Shown in pieces: positions 35,576-46,915 of a stretch of DNA of 64,000 nt. Source of the DNA: Ensifer aridi (lineage in GTDB: Bacteria; Pseudomonadota; Alphaproteobacteria; Rhizobiales; Rhizobiaceae); NCBI RefSeq assembly GCF_002078505.1, contig NZ_LUAV01000038.1, positions 248,001 to 312,000 on the forward strand. Direction: 5' to 3'. Position 1 is the first letter of the stretch. Every line of letters starts with the position of its first letter. A model generated the notes under the pieces. It saw only the letters and a list, made by a program, of their open reading frames with translations, did no database searches and was not told where the DNA came from. Both the position numbers and the translations under genes were made by a program.

Positions 35576-36949
35576 TCAGGCGGCCGCTACCTTTTTCGAC
35601 ACGCGGGCCCATTCCGGGATCCAGTCGCGATGGGCGACGAGTAGGTCGTCGACGAGCGACCAGATCTGGTCGAGATCGAGCTCGGCGGCCGTGTGCGGAT
35701 CCATCATCGCCGCGTGATAGAGGTGCTCGCGTTCCTCGGTGACGAGCGCCTGAACCGTCAGTTCCTGCACGTTGATATTGGTGCGGATGAGTGCGGTGAG
35801 TTGCGGCGGCAGCGCGCCGATATAGGTCGGCTGGATGCCGGAGGCATCGACGAGGCAGGGGACTTCCGCGGCGCAATTTTCCGGCAGCGAGGTGATGCAA
35901 CCATTGTTCCTGAGATTGCCGTAAATCACCGAAGGCTCGCCGGTCCAGACCGAATTCATGATCGAGGAGGCATATTCATGGCTCTCGGCCACCTCGATCG
36001 TCTCGGCCTCCTTGAAGGCGGTTGCCTGCTCCTTCCAACGCTCGATCTGCTCGATGCAGCGCTTCGGATATTCGTCGAGCGGAATGCCGAATTTCTCGAT
36101 CAGGTCCGGGCGGCCGTCCTTGATGAAATAGGGCGTGTATTCGGCGAAATGCTCCGAACTTTCGGTGACGAAATAGCCGAGCCGCGTCAGCATCTCGTAG
36201 CGCACCTTGTTGGGGCAGCGCGGGTTCCAGTGGCTGGGCTTCGGGAAGCGCCCCTCGCGGTAGCCGCGGATCAGATCCGGATAGAGGTCGCGGTAGCTGC
36301 CGTCCTTCTGGCGGTGCTCGAACTTCAAATAGAAGGCCATGTGGTTGATGCCGGCGGCGCGGTAGCGGATTTCCTCGAGCGGGATCTCAAGGTCGCGGGC
36401 AAGCTCGAAGGCCGTGCCCTGCACCGAGTGGCAGAGGCCCACCTGCTTGATCGTCGGGTACTTCTCCGAGATCGCCCAGGTGTTGATCGCCATCGGGTTC
36501 ACATATTGCAGGAGGATCGCCTCGGGGCAGACCTCGAGCATATCCTCGCAGATCTTCCAGAGATGCGGCACGGTGCGAAGTCCGCGCATGATGCCGCCGA
36601 CGCCGAGCGTGTCGGCGATCGTCTGGCGCAGCCCATATTTCTTCGGCACCTCGAAATCGGTGACCGTGCAGGGCTCATAGCCGCCGATCTGGAAGGCGAC
36701 GACGACGAAGTCTGCTCCTTCAAGCGCCTTGCGCTGGTTGGAATGGGTCTCGATTTTGGCCGTGACGCCGAGGGTGCGCACCAGCTTGCCGGCGACGATC
36801 TCGCTTTCTGCGAGGCGTTCCGGGTTCAGGTCCATCAGTGCGATGGTCGCGGCGGAAAGCGCCGGTCGCTGCAGCACATCGCCGATGATGTTCTTCATGA
36901 AGACGGTGGAGCCCGCGCCGATGAAGGTGATCTTGGGTTGTCTGGTCAT
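35576..36949 (-). CDS. agaL2: Alpha-galactosidase, GH4 (MelA-like), second of the locus
   Basis: A 457-aa family 4 glycosidase, close to the length of E. coli MelA (451). It has an NAD-binding N-terminus (ITFIGAGSTVFMKNIIGDVL), the metal-binding GLCHSVQGT with Cys173/His174 and AGINHMAFYL around 205. GH4 enzymes use NAD+ and Mn2+ in a redox-assisted hydrolysis. It is last in the agp operon, 21 bp after agpD. It hydrolyses imported alpha-galactosides such as melibiose or raffinose (inferred from locus). Confidence 0.87.
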   Translation of the reverse strand: MTRQPKITFIGAGSTVFMKNIIGDVLQRPALSAATIALMDLNPERLAESEIVAGKLVRTLGVTAKIETHSNQRKALEGADFVVVAFQIGGYEPCTVTDFEVPKKYGLRQTIADTLGVGGIMRGLRTVPHLWKICEDMLEVCPEAILLQYVNPMAINTWAISEKYPTIKQVGLCHSVQGTAFELARDLEIPLEEIRYRAAGINHMAFYLKFEHRQKDGSYRDLYPDLIRGYREGRFPKPSHWNPRCPNKVRYEMLTRLGYFVTESSEHFAEYTPYFIKDGRPDLIEKFGIPLDEYPKRCIEQIERWKEQATAFKEAETIEVAESHEYASSIMNSVWTGEPSVIYGNLRNNGCITSLPENCAAEVPCLVDASGIQPTYIGALPPQLTALIRTNINVQELTVQALVTEEREHLYHAAMMDPHTAAELDLDQIWSLVDDLLVAHRDWIPEWARVSKKVAAA

Positions 36950-36970
36950 GGAATAGCCTCTGTTTGAAGG

Positions 36971-38641
<1,671 letters not shown>

Positions 38642-38652
38642 CAGCGTGCTCC

Positions 38653-39780
38653 TCAGTAGGGGTCGATTGCGTCGCGCAGACCGTCACCCAGCGCATTGAA
38701 GGCGAAGACGGTGACGAGCACGAAGGCGACGGGCGAGAGGATCCAGGGATAAGAGCCGATCGCCGAATAATTGGCCGTGTCCTGCAGCATCAGCCCCCAG
38801 GAGATGAGCGGCGGCTTGACCGCGAAGCCCAGGAACCCAAGGAAGGATTCGAGCAGAACCACCTGCGGGATGGCAAGCGTCACCGCGACGATCACGTGGC
38901 TCATCACGTTCGGGAAGATATGCTGGAAGATGATGCGCCGGTCGGTCGCGCCGATGGCGATCGCCGCCCGCACATAATCGATCCGCGCCAGCGCCAGCGT
39001 CTTGCCGCGGACTTCCCGCGACATCTGCGCCCAGCCGAGCGCCGACATCACGATGATGACGAAGGCGAGGAACACATTGGTCGGCGCTGTGACCGGGATC
39101 AGCGAGGCCAGCGCCAGATAGAGCGGCAATTGTGGGAAAGCAAGCACGAGCTCGACGAAGCGCTGCACCCAGGCGTCGAATCGCCCGCCGAAGTAGCCGG
39201 ACACCATGCCGACCGTCGTACCGACCACGGTGACGATCGAGACGACGACAAGCGCGATCATCAGCGAGATGCGCGAGCCGTACAGAATACGCGAGAGCAC
39301 ATCACGGCCGAATTTGTCGGTGCCGAGCAGATGCACCGGCGTGCCGTCGACGGCGCCGAAGAGATGGCGCTCGGCCGGTATCAGCCCGAAGAGCCTATAG
39401 GGCGCGCCCTTGACGAGGAAACCGAGGACCTGCGGATTGTCGTAGTCGGGACCGATCATCGGCTGGAAGGTGATCGGGTCGAGCTCTTCCCCCTCCCGAA
39501 GTGGATAGCTGCGCGGCGGAAAGACGAAATTGCCTTCCTTGTCTCGGAAGCTGATCGTCTGCGGCTGCGCGAAGGCGACCCCGGTCGCCTTCGGATCGAC
39601 GGGCGAGAGGAAATCGGCGAAGACCGCCATGAGGATCAGAAGGCTGACGAGGATGAGGCCGAGCAGGCCGGTCCAGGAGCGCTTCAGCCGCCGCCAGACC
39701 AGGGCGGTATAGCTCTCGTGATGATGCTTTTCTTCCGGCTCGATCGCGACCGGAACGGTGCTGTGGGCTTCGATGCTCAT
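38653..39780 (-). CDS. agpC: AgpC, ABC permease (DppC type)
   Basis: A 375-aa permease. After the first helix (GLLGLILVSLLILMAVFADF) there is an unusually long periplasmic loop (about residues 55-150, FRDKEGNFVFPPRSYPLREG), then the five-helix BPD_transp_1 core with the EAA motif YVRAAIAIGATDRRIIFQHI. Start ATG 39780 overlaps the agpB stop by 4 nt (ATGA). Confidence 0.9.
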   Translation of the reverse strand: MSIEAHSTVPVAIEPEEKHHHESYTALVWRRLKRSWTGLLGLILVSLLILMAVFADFLSPVDPKATGVAFAQPQTISFRDKEGNFVFPPRSYPLREGEELDPITFQPMIGPDYDNPQVLGFLVKGAPYRLFGLIPAERHLFGAVDGTPVHLLGTDKFGRDVLSRILYGSRISLMIALVVVSIVTVVGTTVGMVSGYFGGRFDAWVQRFVELVLAFPQLPLYLALASLIPVTAPTNVFLAFVIIVMSALGWAQMSREVRGKTLALARIDYVRAAIAIGATDRRIIFQHIFPNVMSHVIVAVTLAIPQVVLLESFLGFLGFAVKPPLISWGLMLQDTANYSAIGSYPWILSPVAFVLVTVFAFNALGDGLRDAIDPY

Positions 39781-40790
39781 GCGTAGGCCCCTCCTCCCAT
39801 GCGCACGCGCGGATCGAGCGCGGCGAGAAGCATGTCGGCGATGATGTTGCCGACGATCAGCGTTGCTGAGAGAACCAGCATGAAGGTCGCGGTCACATAG
39901 ACGTCGCCCACCCACATGGAGCCGACGATCGCCGGGCCGACGGTCGGCAGCGCGAAGATGATCGCCGTCTCGATCTCGCCGGTCAGCATGTAGGGAAGCA
40001 CGACGCCCTGATACATGATGAGCGGGTGCAGCGCATTGGGAACGGCATGCCGCATCACCACGGCGCCCTCGCTCAAGCCCTTGGCGCGCGCCGTCTCGAC
40101 GTACTGGGCGTTCAGCGTGTCGAGCAGGTTGCCGCGCATGACGCGCATATTGTAGGCGAGCCCGCCGAAGGTGGCGATCGCCACGACCGGCCAGACATGC
40201 TTCACCAGGTCGACGAACTTGTCCCAGGACCAGGGCGCACCGCCATAGCGGGCGGAATGGAAACTGTTGATCTCGCTCACATTGAAATGGAAGACGAGGA
40301 TATAGACGATGATCAGCGCCATCAGGAAGCGCGGCACCGTCATGCCGAGGAAGGAAACGGTCGAAAGCAGGCTGTCGACCCAGGAATATTGCCGCGTCGC
40401 GGCAAGAATGCCGAAACCGATGCCGATGACGGAGGCGAGGATGTGGCAGACGAGCGCCAGCGCCAGCGTGCGCGGCAGGCGTTCGCCGACGACATCGGCA
40501 ACCGGCTTGTTGTAGTAGAGGCTGTGGCCGAAATCCCCGCGCGTCACGATGCCGGTGACCCAATTGACGTATTGGAGCGGCAGCGGCTGGTCGAGACCAT
40601 GCTCCTTGCGATAGGCCTGGGCCTGGGCATCCGCCTCCTCGAAAGAGGCCCCACCCTGGTTGATGAGCTGCGAGCGGATGTAGTCGCTATAGTCTCCGGG
40701 CGGCGCCTGGATGATGGCGAAGGTCACCACGCTCAAGACGAAGAGCACCGGTATGGCAGAGGCGACGCGGACCAGCAGAAATCTGAGCAT
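39777..40790 (-). CDS. agpB: AgpB, ABC permease (DppB type)
   Basis: A 337-aa permease with the DppB N-terminus (MLRFLLVRVASAIPVLFVLS), a loop with APPGDYSDYI, and the BPD core with YVETARAKGLSEGAVVMRHA. It pairs with AgpC for alpha-galactoside uptake; peptide-type transporters of this class carry oligosaccharides in rhizobia. Confidence 0.9.
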   Translation of the reverse strand: MLRFLLVRVASAIPVLFVLSVVTFAIIQAPPGDYSDYIRSQLINQGGASFEEADAQAQAYRKEHGLDQPLPLQYVNWVTGIVTRGDFGHSLYYNKPVADVVGERLPRTLALALVCHILASVIGIGFGILAATRQYSWVDSLLSTVSFLGMTVPRFLMALIIVYILVFHFNVSEINSFHSARYGGAPWSWDKFVDLVKHVWPVVAIATFGGLAYNMRVMRGNLLDTLNAQYVETARAKGLSEGAVVMRHAVPNALHPLIMYQGVVLPYMLTGEIETAIIFALPTVGPAIVGSMWVGDVYVTATFMLVLSATLIVGNIIADMLLAALDPRVRMGGGAYA

Positions 40791-40821
40791 GGCCGTTTCC
40801 TTCTGTCGGTTTTACGAGGGC

Positions 40822-40898
40822 GATGCCGGTGTTGCCGGCATCGCCGCCGAGTGAAATGGCATCGCCTCCCGATTCCGCGGCTTCGGAGCCGGGAGGCG
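40822..40898 (-). other. Two tandem hairpins between agpA and agpB
   Basis: CGCCTCCCG (40863-40871) pairs with CGGGAGGCG (40890-40898), and GATGCCGG (40822-40829) pairs with CCGGCATC (40835-40842). They lie in the 118-bp gap just after the binding-protein gene and probably uncouple agpA from agpBCD expression. Confidence 0.6.
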
Positions 40899-40908
40899 CG
40901 GTTCAGTT

Positions 40909-42990
40909 TCAGTTGATCGGACCGGCGTCGCCGGGCTTGCCGGGAAGCTGCTCAGGATAGAGCTCGTAGTCGCCCTGCTTGTCGGCCGCGACGAAGACCC
41001 GCTCGCGGATGATCGTGTCTTCCGCCCAGTTGAACATGAAGATCGGCGCGCCCGGAGGAATGTTCGAGAAGCGCTTGTTGATGATCAGCGCACCCGGATA
41101 TTCGGTAAGACCGACCGTGTCGACATTGGTCGTCGAGATCTTCTGGAACTGTTTCATGAGTTCCGCCCGCTCTTCGTTATCTTGGCTGGCGATGAACTTG
41201 TTGACGATGTCAACGAGCTCCTTCTCGTGCGGCAGGAGATCGACCTGGCCGCTTTCCGGCGCACGATGATGCCAGCTCGTACGGGGACCGGTCGGCGCAA
41301 GCTGCGTCGTGTTCTGCACGACGGAGGTCAGCTCCTGGTCGTTGCGGCGGATGAGCCAGTCGAACTTGCCCGCATATTGCGTCGCGTCGCGCTTGGTGCC
41401 GTCAACCGCGTTCAGGACCACCTTGAGGCCGAGCTGTTCCATCTGGCCGATCAGGCCTTCCGCGAGGTTGCGGTCGGTGCCGTAGTCCGAATTGACGAGC
41501 ATCACGATCTGCACGTCGGCACCACCGGCGGTCCCTTCCGGGAAGTTCACGACGCCGTTGCCGTCCGTGTCCTTCAAGCCGACCTTTTCAAGGAGCGCCT
41601 TGGCGCCTTCGAGGTCATAGGGATAATAGACGGTCGAGTTCCGGTCGTAGAAGCTCGTGCCGGAGGAAAGCCCGCCCGGATAGATCGCCGTGAAGGGCCC
41701 CTTCACCAGCGCCTCGCCGAGCTTCTTGCGATCGACCGCCATAGTCACGGCCTTGCGGAAGTCGAGGTTGCGGTTGAGCTCCCGCACCGCTTGGCCACGT
41801 TCGTCCGGCTCGCCCCAGCCATTGGCCGAGTAGTTCATGCGCAGATTGTAGCCGATGACGCGCGGACCGAAGGCGAGCCGCGCCGGGGCCGATTCATTGG
41901 CCGCGCGCTTCAGCGACTCCACGAAGTTTTCAGGCTGTTCGAGGTTCGAGAAGTCACCCGAACCGGCGATGGCCTGCACGTCGCGGTCGGCCCAGGTCGA
42001 GAGCTTGTAATGGACCTCGTTCAGATAGGGGAGCTGGTTACCGGCCTCGTCCACCTTCCAGTAATAGGGGTTGCGGCGAAGCACGATGATGTCGTCCGGC
42101 CGGTAGGCGACCGGAACCCAGGCACCCATCACCGGAAGGTTCATGTATTCCGGCGGGAAACCGTTCTTATACTGGTCATAGGTGGTGCCGGCATATTTCG
42201 GATGCTTGGTCTTCAGGATATGTGACGGGCCGGGGCAGAAGGTGCCGTAGGCCATGGCATAGAGATGCTGACGCGGAAAGGCGTCCTTGAAGGTCCACTC
42301 GATCGTGTACTGGTCGATCTTCTTGAGCGTGGTTCCCTCGCCGAAGGTCTCGGGCGTGGCGCCGTTCAGTGGCGAAACGTTCGGGTCGACGACATTGTCG
42401 TCCCAGTAGAACATCACGTCGTCGGCGTCGAAGGGATCGCCGTCCGACCATTTTGCGCCCTCGATCAGATGCATGGTGAGCCTGTGCCCGTCCTCGGACC
42501 ATTCCCAGCTCCTGGCGAGATTCGGCAGCGGTTCGACGTCGGAGGCCTCGACCTGGAAGAGCGGTGCGGTGCGGGTCAGGCATTCGAACATGCCGATATC
42601 GATGCCGCCCCACCCTTGCGTCTGGCCGGCGCTGTAGTTCCAGCCCTCCGGCCGGCCGCCGATGACATGGCGCATGACGTCGCCATAGACGCCCATTCCG
42701 TCCGGCATGTTGCCGGTCTTGAAGACCATCGGCTCCTTCGGCAGGCGCTCGGCGACGGGCGGCAGCTTGCCGGTCTCGACGAATTTCTCCGTCACCCATT
42801 CCGGTTCCTTGTATTCGGACAATGCCTTGAACTCGAGAATGGAATCGCGTGGCACATAGGTGATCTTGCCCTGCGCCGGGACTGGCGGCTGCTCGGGCAC
42901 GACGGTCGGTTCGGACGCAAAGGCCTGCACGGCGAAGGCGGATATGCCGATCAGCAGGCTCGCCGTTGTTTTCAGTCGGTGCGTTTTCAT
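40909..42990 (-). CDS. agpA: AgpA, periplasmic alpha-galactoside-binding protein
   Basis: A 693-aa solute-binding protein of family 5, larger than the usual 500-600 aa. A signal peptide is visible (MKTHRLKTTASLLIGISAFA, cleavage near AFA-SEP). Family motifs include WEWSEDGHRLTMHLIEGAKW and the DADDVMFYWDDN segment. In S. meliloti AgpA is needed for uptake of melibiose, raffinose and related sugars. Start ATG 42990 gives the signal peptide directly. Confidence 0.92.
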   Translation of the reverse strand: MKTHRLKTTASLLIGISAFAVQAFASEPTVVPEQPPVPAQGKITYVPRDSILEFKALSEYKEPEWVTEKFVETGKLPPVAERLPKEPMVFKTGNMPDGMGVYGDVMRHVIGGRPEGWNYSAGQTQGWGGIDIGMFECLTRTAPLFQVEASDVEPLPNLARSWEWSEDGHRLTMHLIEGAKWSDGDPFDADDVMFYWDDNVVDPNVSPLNGATPETFGEGTTLKKIDQYTIEWTFKDAFPRQHLYAMAYGTFCPGPSHILKTKHPKYAGTTYDQYKNGFPPEYMNLPVMGAWVPVAYRPDDIIVLRRNPYYWKVDEAGNQLPYLNEVHYKLSTWADRDVQAIAGSGDFSNLEQPENFVESLKRAANESAPARLAFGPRVIGYNLRMNYSANGWGEPDERGQAVRELNRNLDFRKAVTMAVDRKKLGEALVKGPFTAIYPGGLSSGTSFYDRNSTVYYPYDLEGAKALLEKVGLKDTDGNGVVNFPEGTAGGADVQIVMLVNSDYGTDRNLAEGLIGQMEQLGLKVVLNAVDGTKRDATQYAGKFDWLIRRNDQELTSVVQNTTQLAPTGPRTSWHHRAPESGQVDLLPHEKELVDIVNKFIASQDNEERAELMKQFQKISTTNVDTVGLTEYPGALIINKRFSNIPPGAPIFMFNWAEDTIIRERVFVAADKQGDYELYPEQLPGKPGDAGPIN

Positions 42991-43119
42991 TGCCTCAGGT
43001 TCTCCCTCCTGTATTCGCCAGGCCAAGGCGGCTGGCGCTCCTCCATTGGCCACGAGCACCCGCGTCTCCTTACGCAGATGTCCTCGCGGCGTTAAATCAA
43101 TATGCGCACCGGCGGTTTG

Positions 43120-43139
43120 CCCCTCTGCGGCCAGAGGGG
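43120..43139 (-). other. Hairpin between agaL1 and agpA
   Basis: CCCCTCTG (43120-43127) pairs with CAGAGGGG (43132-43139) across a 4-nt loop in the 187-bp gap between agaL1 and agpA. No T-run follows, so a stability or processing element is more likely than a terminator. Confidence 0.5.
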
Positions 43140-43177
43140 GTGACGCCCGTCGCCATTTTCTCCTCTATCCAAAGGAC

Positions 43178-44650
43178 CTAGCCGGCGGCGCGCAGCTTTG
43201 CCGCTTCCTTCTCGGCGCGGATCTCCTCGATCGAACGCACATCGCGTCGCGCGGCACCTTTCCAGTCGCGGGTTTTCACCGTCGCGCGGGCGAGTCGTTC
43301 CTTTGCCGCGTCGACCGCGTGGGCATATTGCGGCAGCCACTTCGCTTGGGCGACGACCATCTCGTCGACCATCTGCCAGACCTCCTCCGGCGTGCAGATC
43401 GCGCCGACCAGCGGGTCGTGCAGCACCGCAAGCTTCAGGAGATCGATGTCGCCGGTGATCGCCGCATGGACGGACATGCGCTGGACATTGATCGACGAGA
43501 TGCAGGTGGCGGCACAGGCTTCCGGCAGCGTGATGCCGGATACCATGTTGATGCCGAAGCGGTCGACGAAGCCGGGCGACTCGATGATCGCATCCGCCGG
43601 CAGATTGGTGATCACACCATTGTTCTTCACGTTGAAGTGGCCGCGATAGACGCGCCCCGTCTCGAGCGCCTCGAGAATGTGGCTCGCATGTTCGTTCGAG
43701 CGCTTGATCGTCTCGAGCGGTCTGCCGGCCTCTTCGAGGAAGCGCGGATATTCCGTCTCGAACCAGTTGCGGGTCTCGGTCGAGTAACGCAGATAACCGC
43801 CGGTCTCGCCGTGGATCCAGTCCGACATGTCGATCCATTTGGTGATCTCGTCCGGACGCTTGCGGTACCAGGGCAGGTATTCGGAAAGATGCCCATTGCT
43901 TTCGGTCGAGTATACGCCGAAGCGCTTCAGGACGTCGATCCGGAGCTTCTCCTGCTTGGAGAAGACCGGATGCGCCTCGAAGGCTGCGACGAGTTCGTCC
44001 TTGCCGATCTTGCGGCCCTTCACCCGCACGTCGATGAACCAGGTCTGGTGATTGATGCCGGAGCAGATGTAATCGAGCTCACCTTCCCCGGCACCGAGAA
44101 TCTCGGCGATCTGCTCGGCCCCGTGCTGGACGCCGTGGCAGAGACCGATCGTGTCGACCTTGCCGTATTCGATTGCCGCCCAGGTGTTCATCGCCATCGG
44201 ATTGGCATAATTCAGGAACTTCGCGCCCGGCTCCGCCACTTCGCGGATATCCTTGCAGAAATCGAGGATCACCGGGATGTTGCGCTGGCCATAGAGTATG
44301 CCGCCGGCACAGATGGTGTCGCCGACGCATTGGTCGACACCGTATTTCAGCGGAATGCGGATATCTTCGGCATAGGCTTCGAGCCCGCCGACCCGCACGC
44401 AGCTGATGATATAGCGCGCGCCTTCGAGCGCCTTGCGGCGCTCGGTGGTTGCCGTCACGCGCGTCGGCAGCCCGTTTGCCTCGACGATCCGGTCGAGGAT
44501 CGTCTTGATCATGTTAAGATTATGCTCGCTCACGTCGGTCAAGGCGAACTCGACGTCCCGCAGCTCCGGCACGGACAGGATGTCGGTGAAAAGCTTCTTG
44601 GTGAAACCCACGCTGCCGGCGCCGATAATGGCGATCTTGAAGCTGCCCAT
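43178..44650 (-). CDS. agaL1: Alpha-galactosidase, GH4 (MelA), first gene of the agp operon
   Basis: A 490-aa GH4 enzyme: IAIIGAGSVGFTKKLFTDIL at the N-terminus, GLCHGVQHGAEQ with Cys171/His172, and CSGINHQTWFIDVR. It is only partly similar to AgaL2, so the two probably differ in substrate. Start ATG 44650 is the only one with a ribosome-binding site (AGGAGGG); an upstream in-frame ATG at 44674 lacks one. Also called melA. Confidence 0.9.
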   Translation of the reverse strand: MGSFKIAIIGAGSVGFTKKLFTDILSVPELRDVEFALTDVSEHNLNMIKTILDRIVEANGLPTRVTATTERRKALEGARYIISCVRVGGLEAYAEDIRIPLKYGVDQCVGDTICAGGILYGQRNIPVILDFCKDIREVAEPGAKFLNYANPMAMNTWAAIEYGKVDTIGLCHGVQHGAEQIAEILGAGEGELDYICSGINHQTWFIDVRVKGRKIGKDELVAAFEAHPVFSKQEKLRIDVLKRFGVYSTESNGHLSEYLPWYRKRPDEITKWIDMSDWIHGETGGYLRYSTETRNWFETEYPRFLEEAGRPLETIKRSNEHASHILEALETGRVYRGHFNVKNNGVITNLPADAIIESPGFVDRFGINMVSGITLPEACAATCISSINVQRMSVHAAITGDIDLLKLAVLHDPLVGAICTPEEVWQMVDEMVVAQAKWLPQYAHAVDAAKERLARATVKTRDWKGAARRDVRSIEEIRAEKEAAKLRAAG

Positions 44651-44698
44651 GGTACTCTTTTCCCTCCTCGTCATGCGTAATTCGCGCTATAAGGGTAA

Positions 44699-44719
44699 AA
44701 TCAATTCATCGAATTGATT
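44699..44719. promoter_or_regulatory. Palindrome in the agaL1-agpT region, candidate operator
   Basis: AATCAATTC (44699-44707) and GAATTGATT (44711-44719) are perfect 9-bp arms around ATC, 49 bp upstream of agaL1. A likely binding site for a dimeric regulator of the agp operon. Confidence 0.5.
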
Positions 44720-44801
44720 GGGGGCATCGATGCGGCCCCTTCCTCGCCAAAACCCAGCTTCAGACGCCGGATAACCCCGGCATCTTGCGCGATCTGTGGG
44801 C

Positions 44802-44815
44802 ATTATGTGCATAAT
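44802..44815. promoter_or_regulatory. Second palindrome in the agaL1-agpT region
   Basis: ATTATG-TG-CATAAT (44802-44815) is a perfect 14-bp palindrome 33 bp before agpT. It may be a site for AgpT autoregulation or another factor. Confidence 0.45.
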
Positions 44816-44847
44816 CGGCGACGCGACTAGAGAGGTATTGTGCTTTC

Positions 44848-45783
44848 ATGGGTAATTCTGTGCTGCAACAATTGATCCATCGGGGGCCGGTGATGCGGAC
44901 CGTCTCGCTGCCGCGCGGACGCCAGAGCCTGCACACCATGCCGACAAGCACGGGCTACGAGATTAGGACCGATGCGAATTACGATTGGGACGGGCGAAAG
45001 CGCGGCCAGACGCCCTTTACCGTGCTGCAGCACACGATCGGCGGCGCCGGCAACTTACGTTACGAAAGCCGCACCTACCGCTTGCGGCCGGGCGAGACGC
45101 TGCTCCTGCTCGTGCCGCACAATCACCGCTACTGGCTGGAGGAAGGCGGGCGCTGGGAGTTCTTCTGGATCTCGATGAACGGCGAGGAGGCGCTCAGAAT
45201 TCATCGGGCCATTCTCGCCGTCACCGGCCCTGTTCTGAAGCTCCAGCCGGAGACGGTCGAGCATCTCGCCGACTGCAGTCTGCGTCTCATCACCGGCGGC
45301 GAGACACCGGGCCGCGCCTCGGCAATCGCCTATGAGGCGGCGATGGCGCTCTATGACGATGTCTTCGGGTCGCACCCGGTCTTCAGCGAGGAGTACCGGA
45401 AGATGCAGCACGTCATCGATCACATTCTGGCCAATTTGGAAAAACCGCTGCCGGTCGAGGAACTCGCCCGCGTCTCGGGCCTGAGCCGTGCGCATTTCTC
45501 CCGGGTCTTCGCCGCGAGCGAAGGCATGCCGCCGGCCGAATTCGTGCTGCAGAAGAGGCTGCAGCGGGCGGTGAAGCTTCTGACCAAGACCGCGGACCTG
45601 CCGGTCAAGGAAGTGGCTATCATGTCCGGCTTCGAGGATCCCAACTATTTCGCCAAGGTCTTCCGCCGCGTCTTCGGCGCCAGCCCGACCGAGTTCCGCA
45701 CCACCGGAATGTATGCAAGCGTACCCGCCAAAACTTCGAAGGCCAGCGAATCCGTGACCACGCTTGCTGCTGCTTGCGATTGA
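44848..45783 (+). CDS. agpT: AgpT, AraC-family activator of alpha-galactoside genes
   Basis: A 311-aa regulator with an N-terminal cupin-type sensor (TYRLRPGETLLLLVPHNHRY) and a C-terminal AraC HTH (LPVEELARVSGLSRAHFSRV, LPVKEVAIMSGFEDPNYFAK). It is divergent from agaL1, as AgpT is in S. meliloti, where an AraC-like activator is required for induction of the agp genes. Confidence 0.9.
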   Translation: MGNSVLQQLIHRGPVMRTVSLPRGRQSLHTMPTSTGYEIRTDANYDWDGRKRGQTPFTVLQHTIGGAGNLRYESRTYRLRPGETLLLLVPHNHRYWLEEGGRWEFFWISMNGEEALRIHRAILAVTGPVLKLQPETVEHLADCSLRLITGGETPGRASAIAYEAAMALYDDVFGSHPVFSEEYRKMQHVIDHILANLEKPLPVEELARVSGLSRAHFSRVFAASEGMPPAEFVLQKRLQRAVKLLTKTADLPVKEVAIMSGFEDPNYFAKVFRRVFGASPTEFRTTGMYASVPAKTSKASESVTTLAAACD

Positions 45784-45792
45784 AAAAGTGGC

Positions 45793-45809
45793 GATAAAAT
45801 TTTACTAAA
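45793..45809. promoter_or_regulatory. Candidate LacR operator before lacR
   Basis: TAAAATTTTACTAAA (45795-45809) contains the palindrome TAAAATTTTA and matches the lacE-upstream site at 47720-47734 in 13 of 15 positions. It lies 43 bp before lacR, in position for autoregulation. Confidence 0.5.
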
Positions 45810-45851
45810 CGAGTGATACACTGCGCGGCTACAGGCGGGACTTAAAAAAGA

Positions 45852-46910
45852 ATGGTCACAATCAAGGAAATCGCATCGGCCGTCGGCGTGTCGTCAGCAA
45901 CCGTCTCGCGGGTCTTGAACTACGATCCGACACTGTCGATCTCGACCAAGAAACGCCAGGCGATCATCGAGACGGCCGAGGCGCTGAACTATGCGACGCC
46001 GCGCAACCGCAGCCGCGCCGCGGCTCAAGCGGGCGGCGCAGGGCTGAAGATCGCGCTCGTGCATTTCCTCGATCCCGCTCAGGAACTGGCCGATCCCTAC
46101 TATGTCGGCGTCCGCCTCGGCATCGAAAGCCGCTGTCAGGCGCTGAAGAGCGAGGTCGTCAAGGTCTTCCTCACCGGGAGTTCGCCGGAAGCGGCGATGC
46201 TGGAGGGTGCCTCGGGCGTGGTGGCCGTCGGCCACTATTATGGCGACGAGCTCGAATGGCTGCGCCGCCACAGCCGCCACCTGGTCTTTGCCGATTATGC
46301 ACCTGCGGGAGACGCGGACGATGCCGTGCTAAGCGACGTTTCCCTCGCCATGACCCGGCTCCTTGAAGCCGTTCACGGCATGGGCTATCGCCGGATCGGC
46401 TTCATCGGCTGGATCGACGCCTTTTATGGGCCCGACAACATCCATTCGGAGCGCCGCTGCCGCGCTTACATCGACTGGATGAGCAAGGCGGGCTTCTATG
46501 ATCCCGAACTCTGCATGGTCGAGCGCATGACACCCGACAGCGGCTATACGCTCACCAAGGCGATGCTGTCGAAGCCCAATCCGCCGAGAATTGTGATCAC
46601 CTGCAACGACAACATGGCGCTCGGTGCCTACAGGGCGATTCACGAGTTGGGCCTAAGTATCCCCGGCGACGTCGCGGTAGCAAGCTTCAACGACATTCCG
46701 GTCGCGCAGTTTCTGGGGCCCCCGCTGACAACTGTGAAGATCCCGGCGGAACTGATCGGGGAAACGGCGGTCGACCTGCTGCTCGAGCGGCTTTCGGGAC
46801 GCGAAGTCGCCAAGAAGGTGGTTCTCGGAACCGAGATCGTCTGGCGCGGCAGCACCCCCCAGACCGAGACTACGGCGGGGGTCGAGGCTACGGCGCCCGG
46901 TGCGCTCTAG
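45852..46910 (+). CDS. lacR: LacR, LacI/EbgR-type repressor of the lactose operon
   Basis: A 352-aa LacI-family protein: HTH MVTIKEIASAVGVSSATVSR then VLNYDPTLSISTKKRQAI, and an effector domain with DPYYVGVRLGIESRCQALKS and a C-terminal GDVAVASFNDIPVAQFLGPP that is strikingly like E. coli EbgR. It precedes lacEFGZK on the same strand but is cut off from it by a vapBC pair on the other strand. Confidence 0.87.
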   Translation: MVTIKEIASAVGVSSATVSRVLNYDPTLSISTKKRQAIIETAEALNYATPRNRSRAAAQAGGAGLKIALVHFLDPAQELADPYYVGVRLGIESRCQALKSEVVKVFLTGSSPEAAMLEGASGVVAVGHYYGDELEWLRRHSRHLVFADYAPAGDADDAVLSDVSLAMTRLLEAVHGMGYRRIGFIGWIDAFYGPDNIHSERRCRAYIDWMSKAGFYDPELCMVERMTPDSGYTLTKAMLSKPNPPRIVITCNDNMALGAYRAIHELGLSIPGDVAVASFNDIPVAQFLGPPLTTVKIPAELIGETAVDLLLERLSGREVAKKVVLGTEIVWRGSTPQTETTAGVEATAPGAL

Positions 46911-46915
46911 AAGTG

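Noticed and set aside
38653..40563. A 636-codon frame suggesting a fused AgpB-AgpC permease
   Set aside because: The N-terminal part is agpB read in the wrong frame. The real agpC begins at ATG 39780, overlapping the agpB stop by 4 nt.
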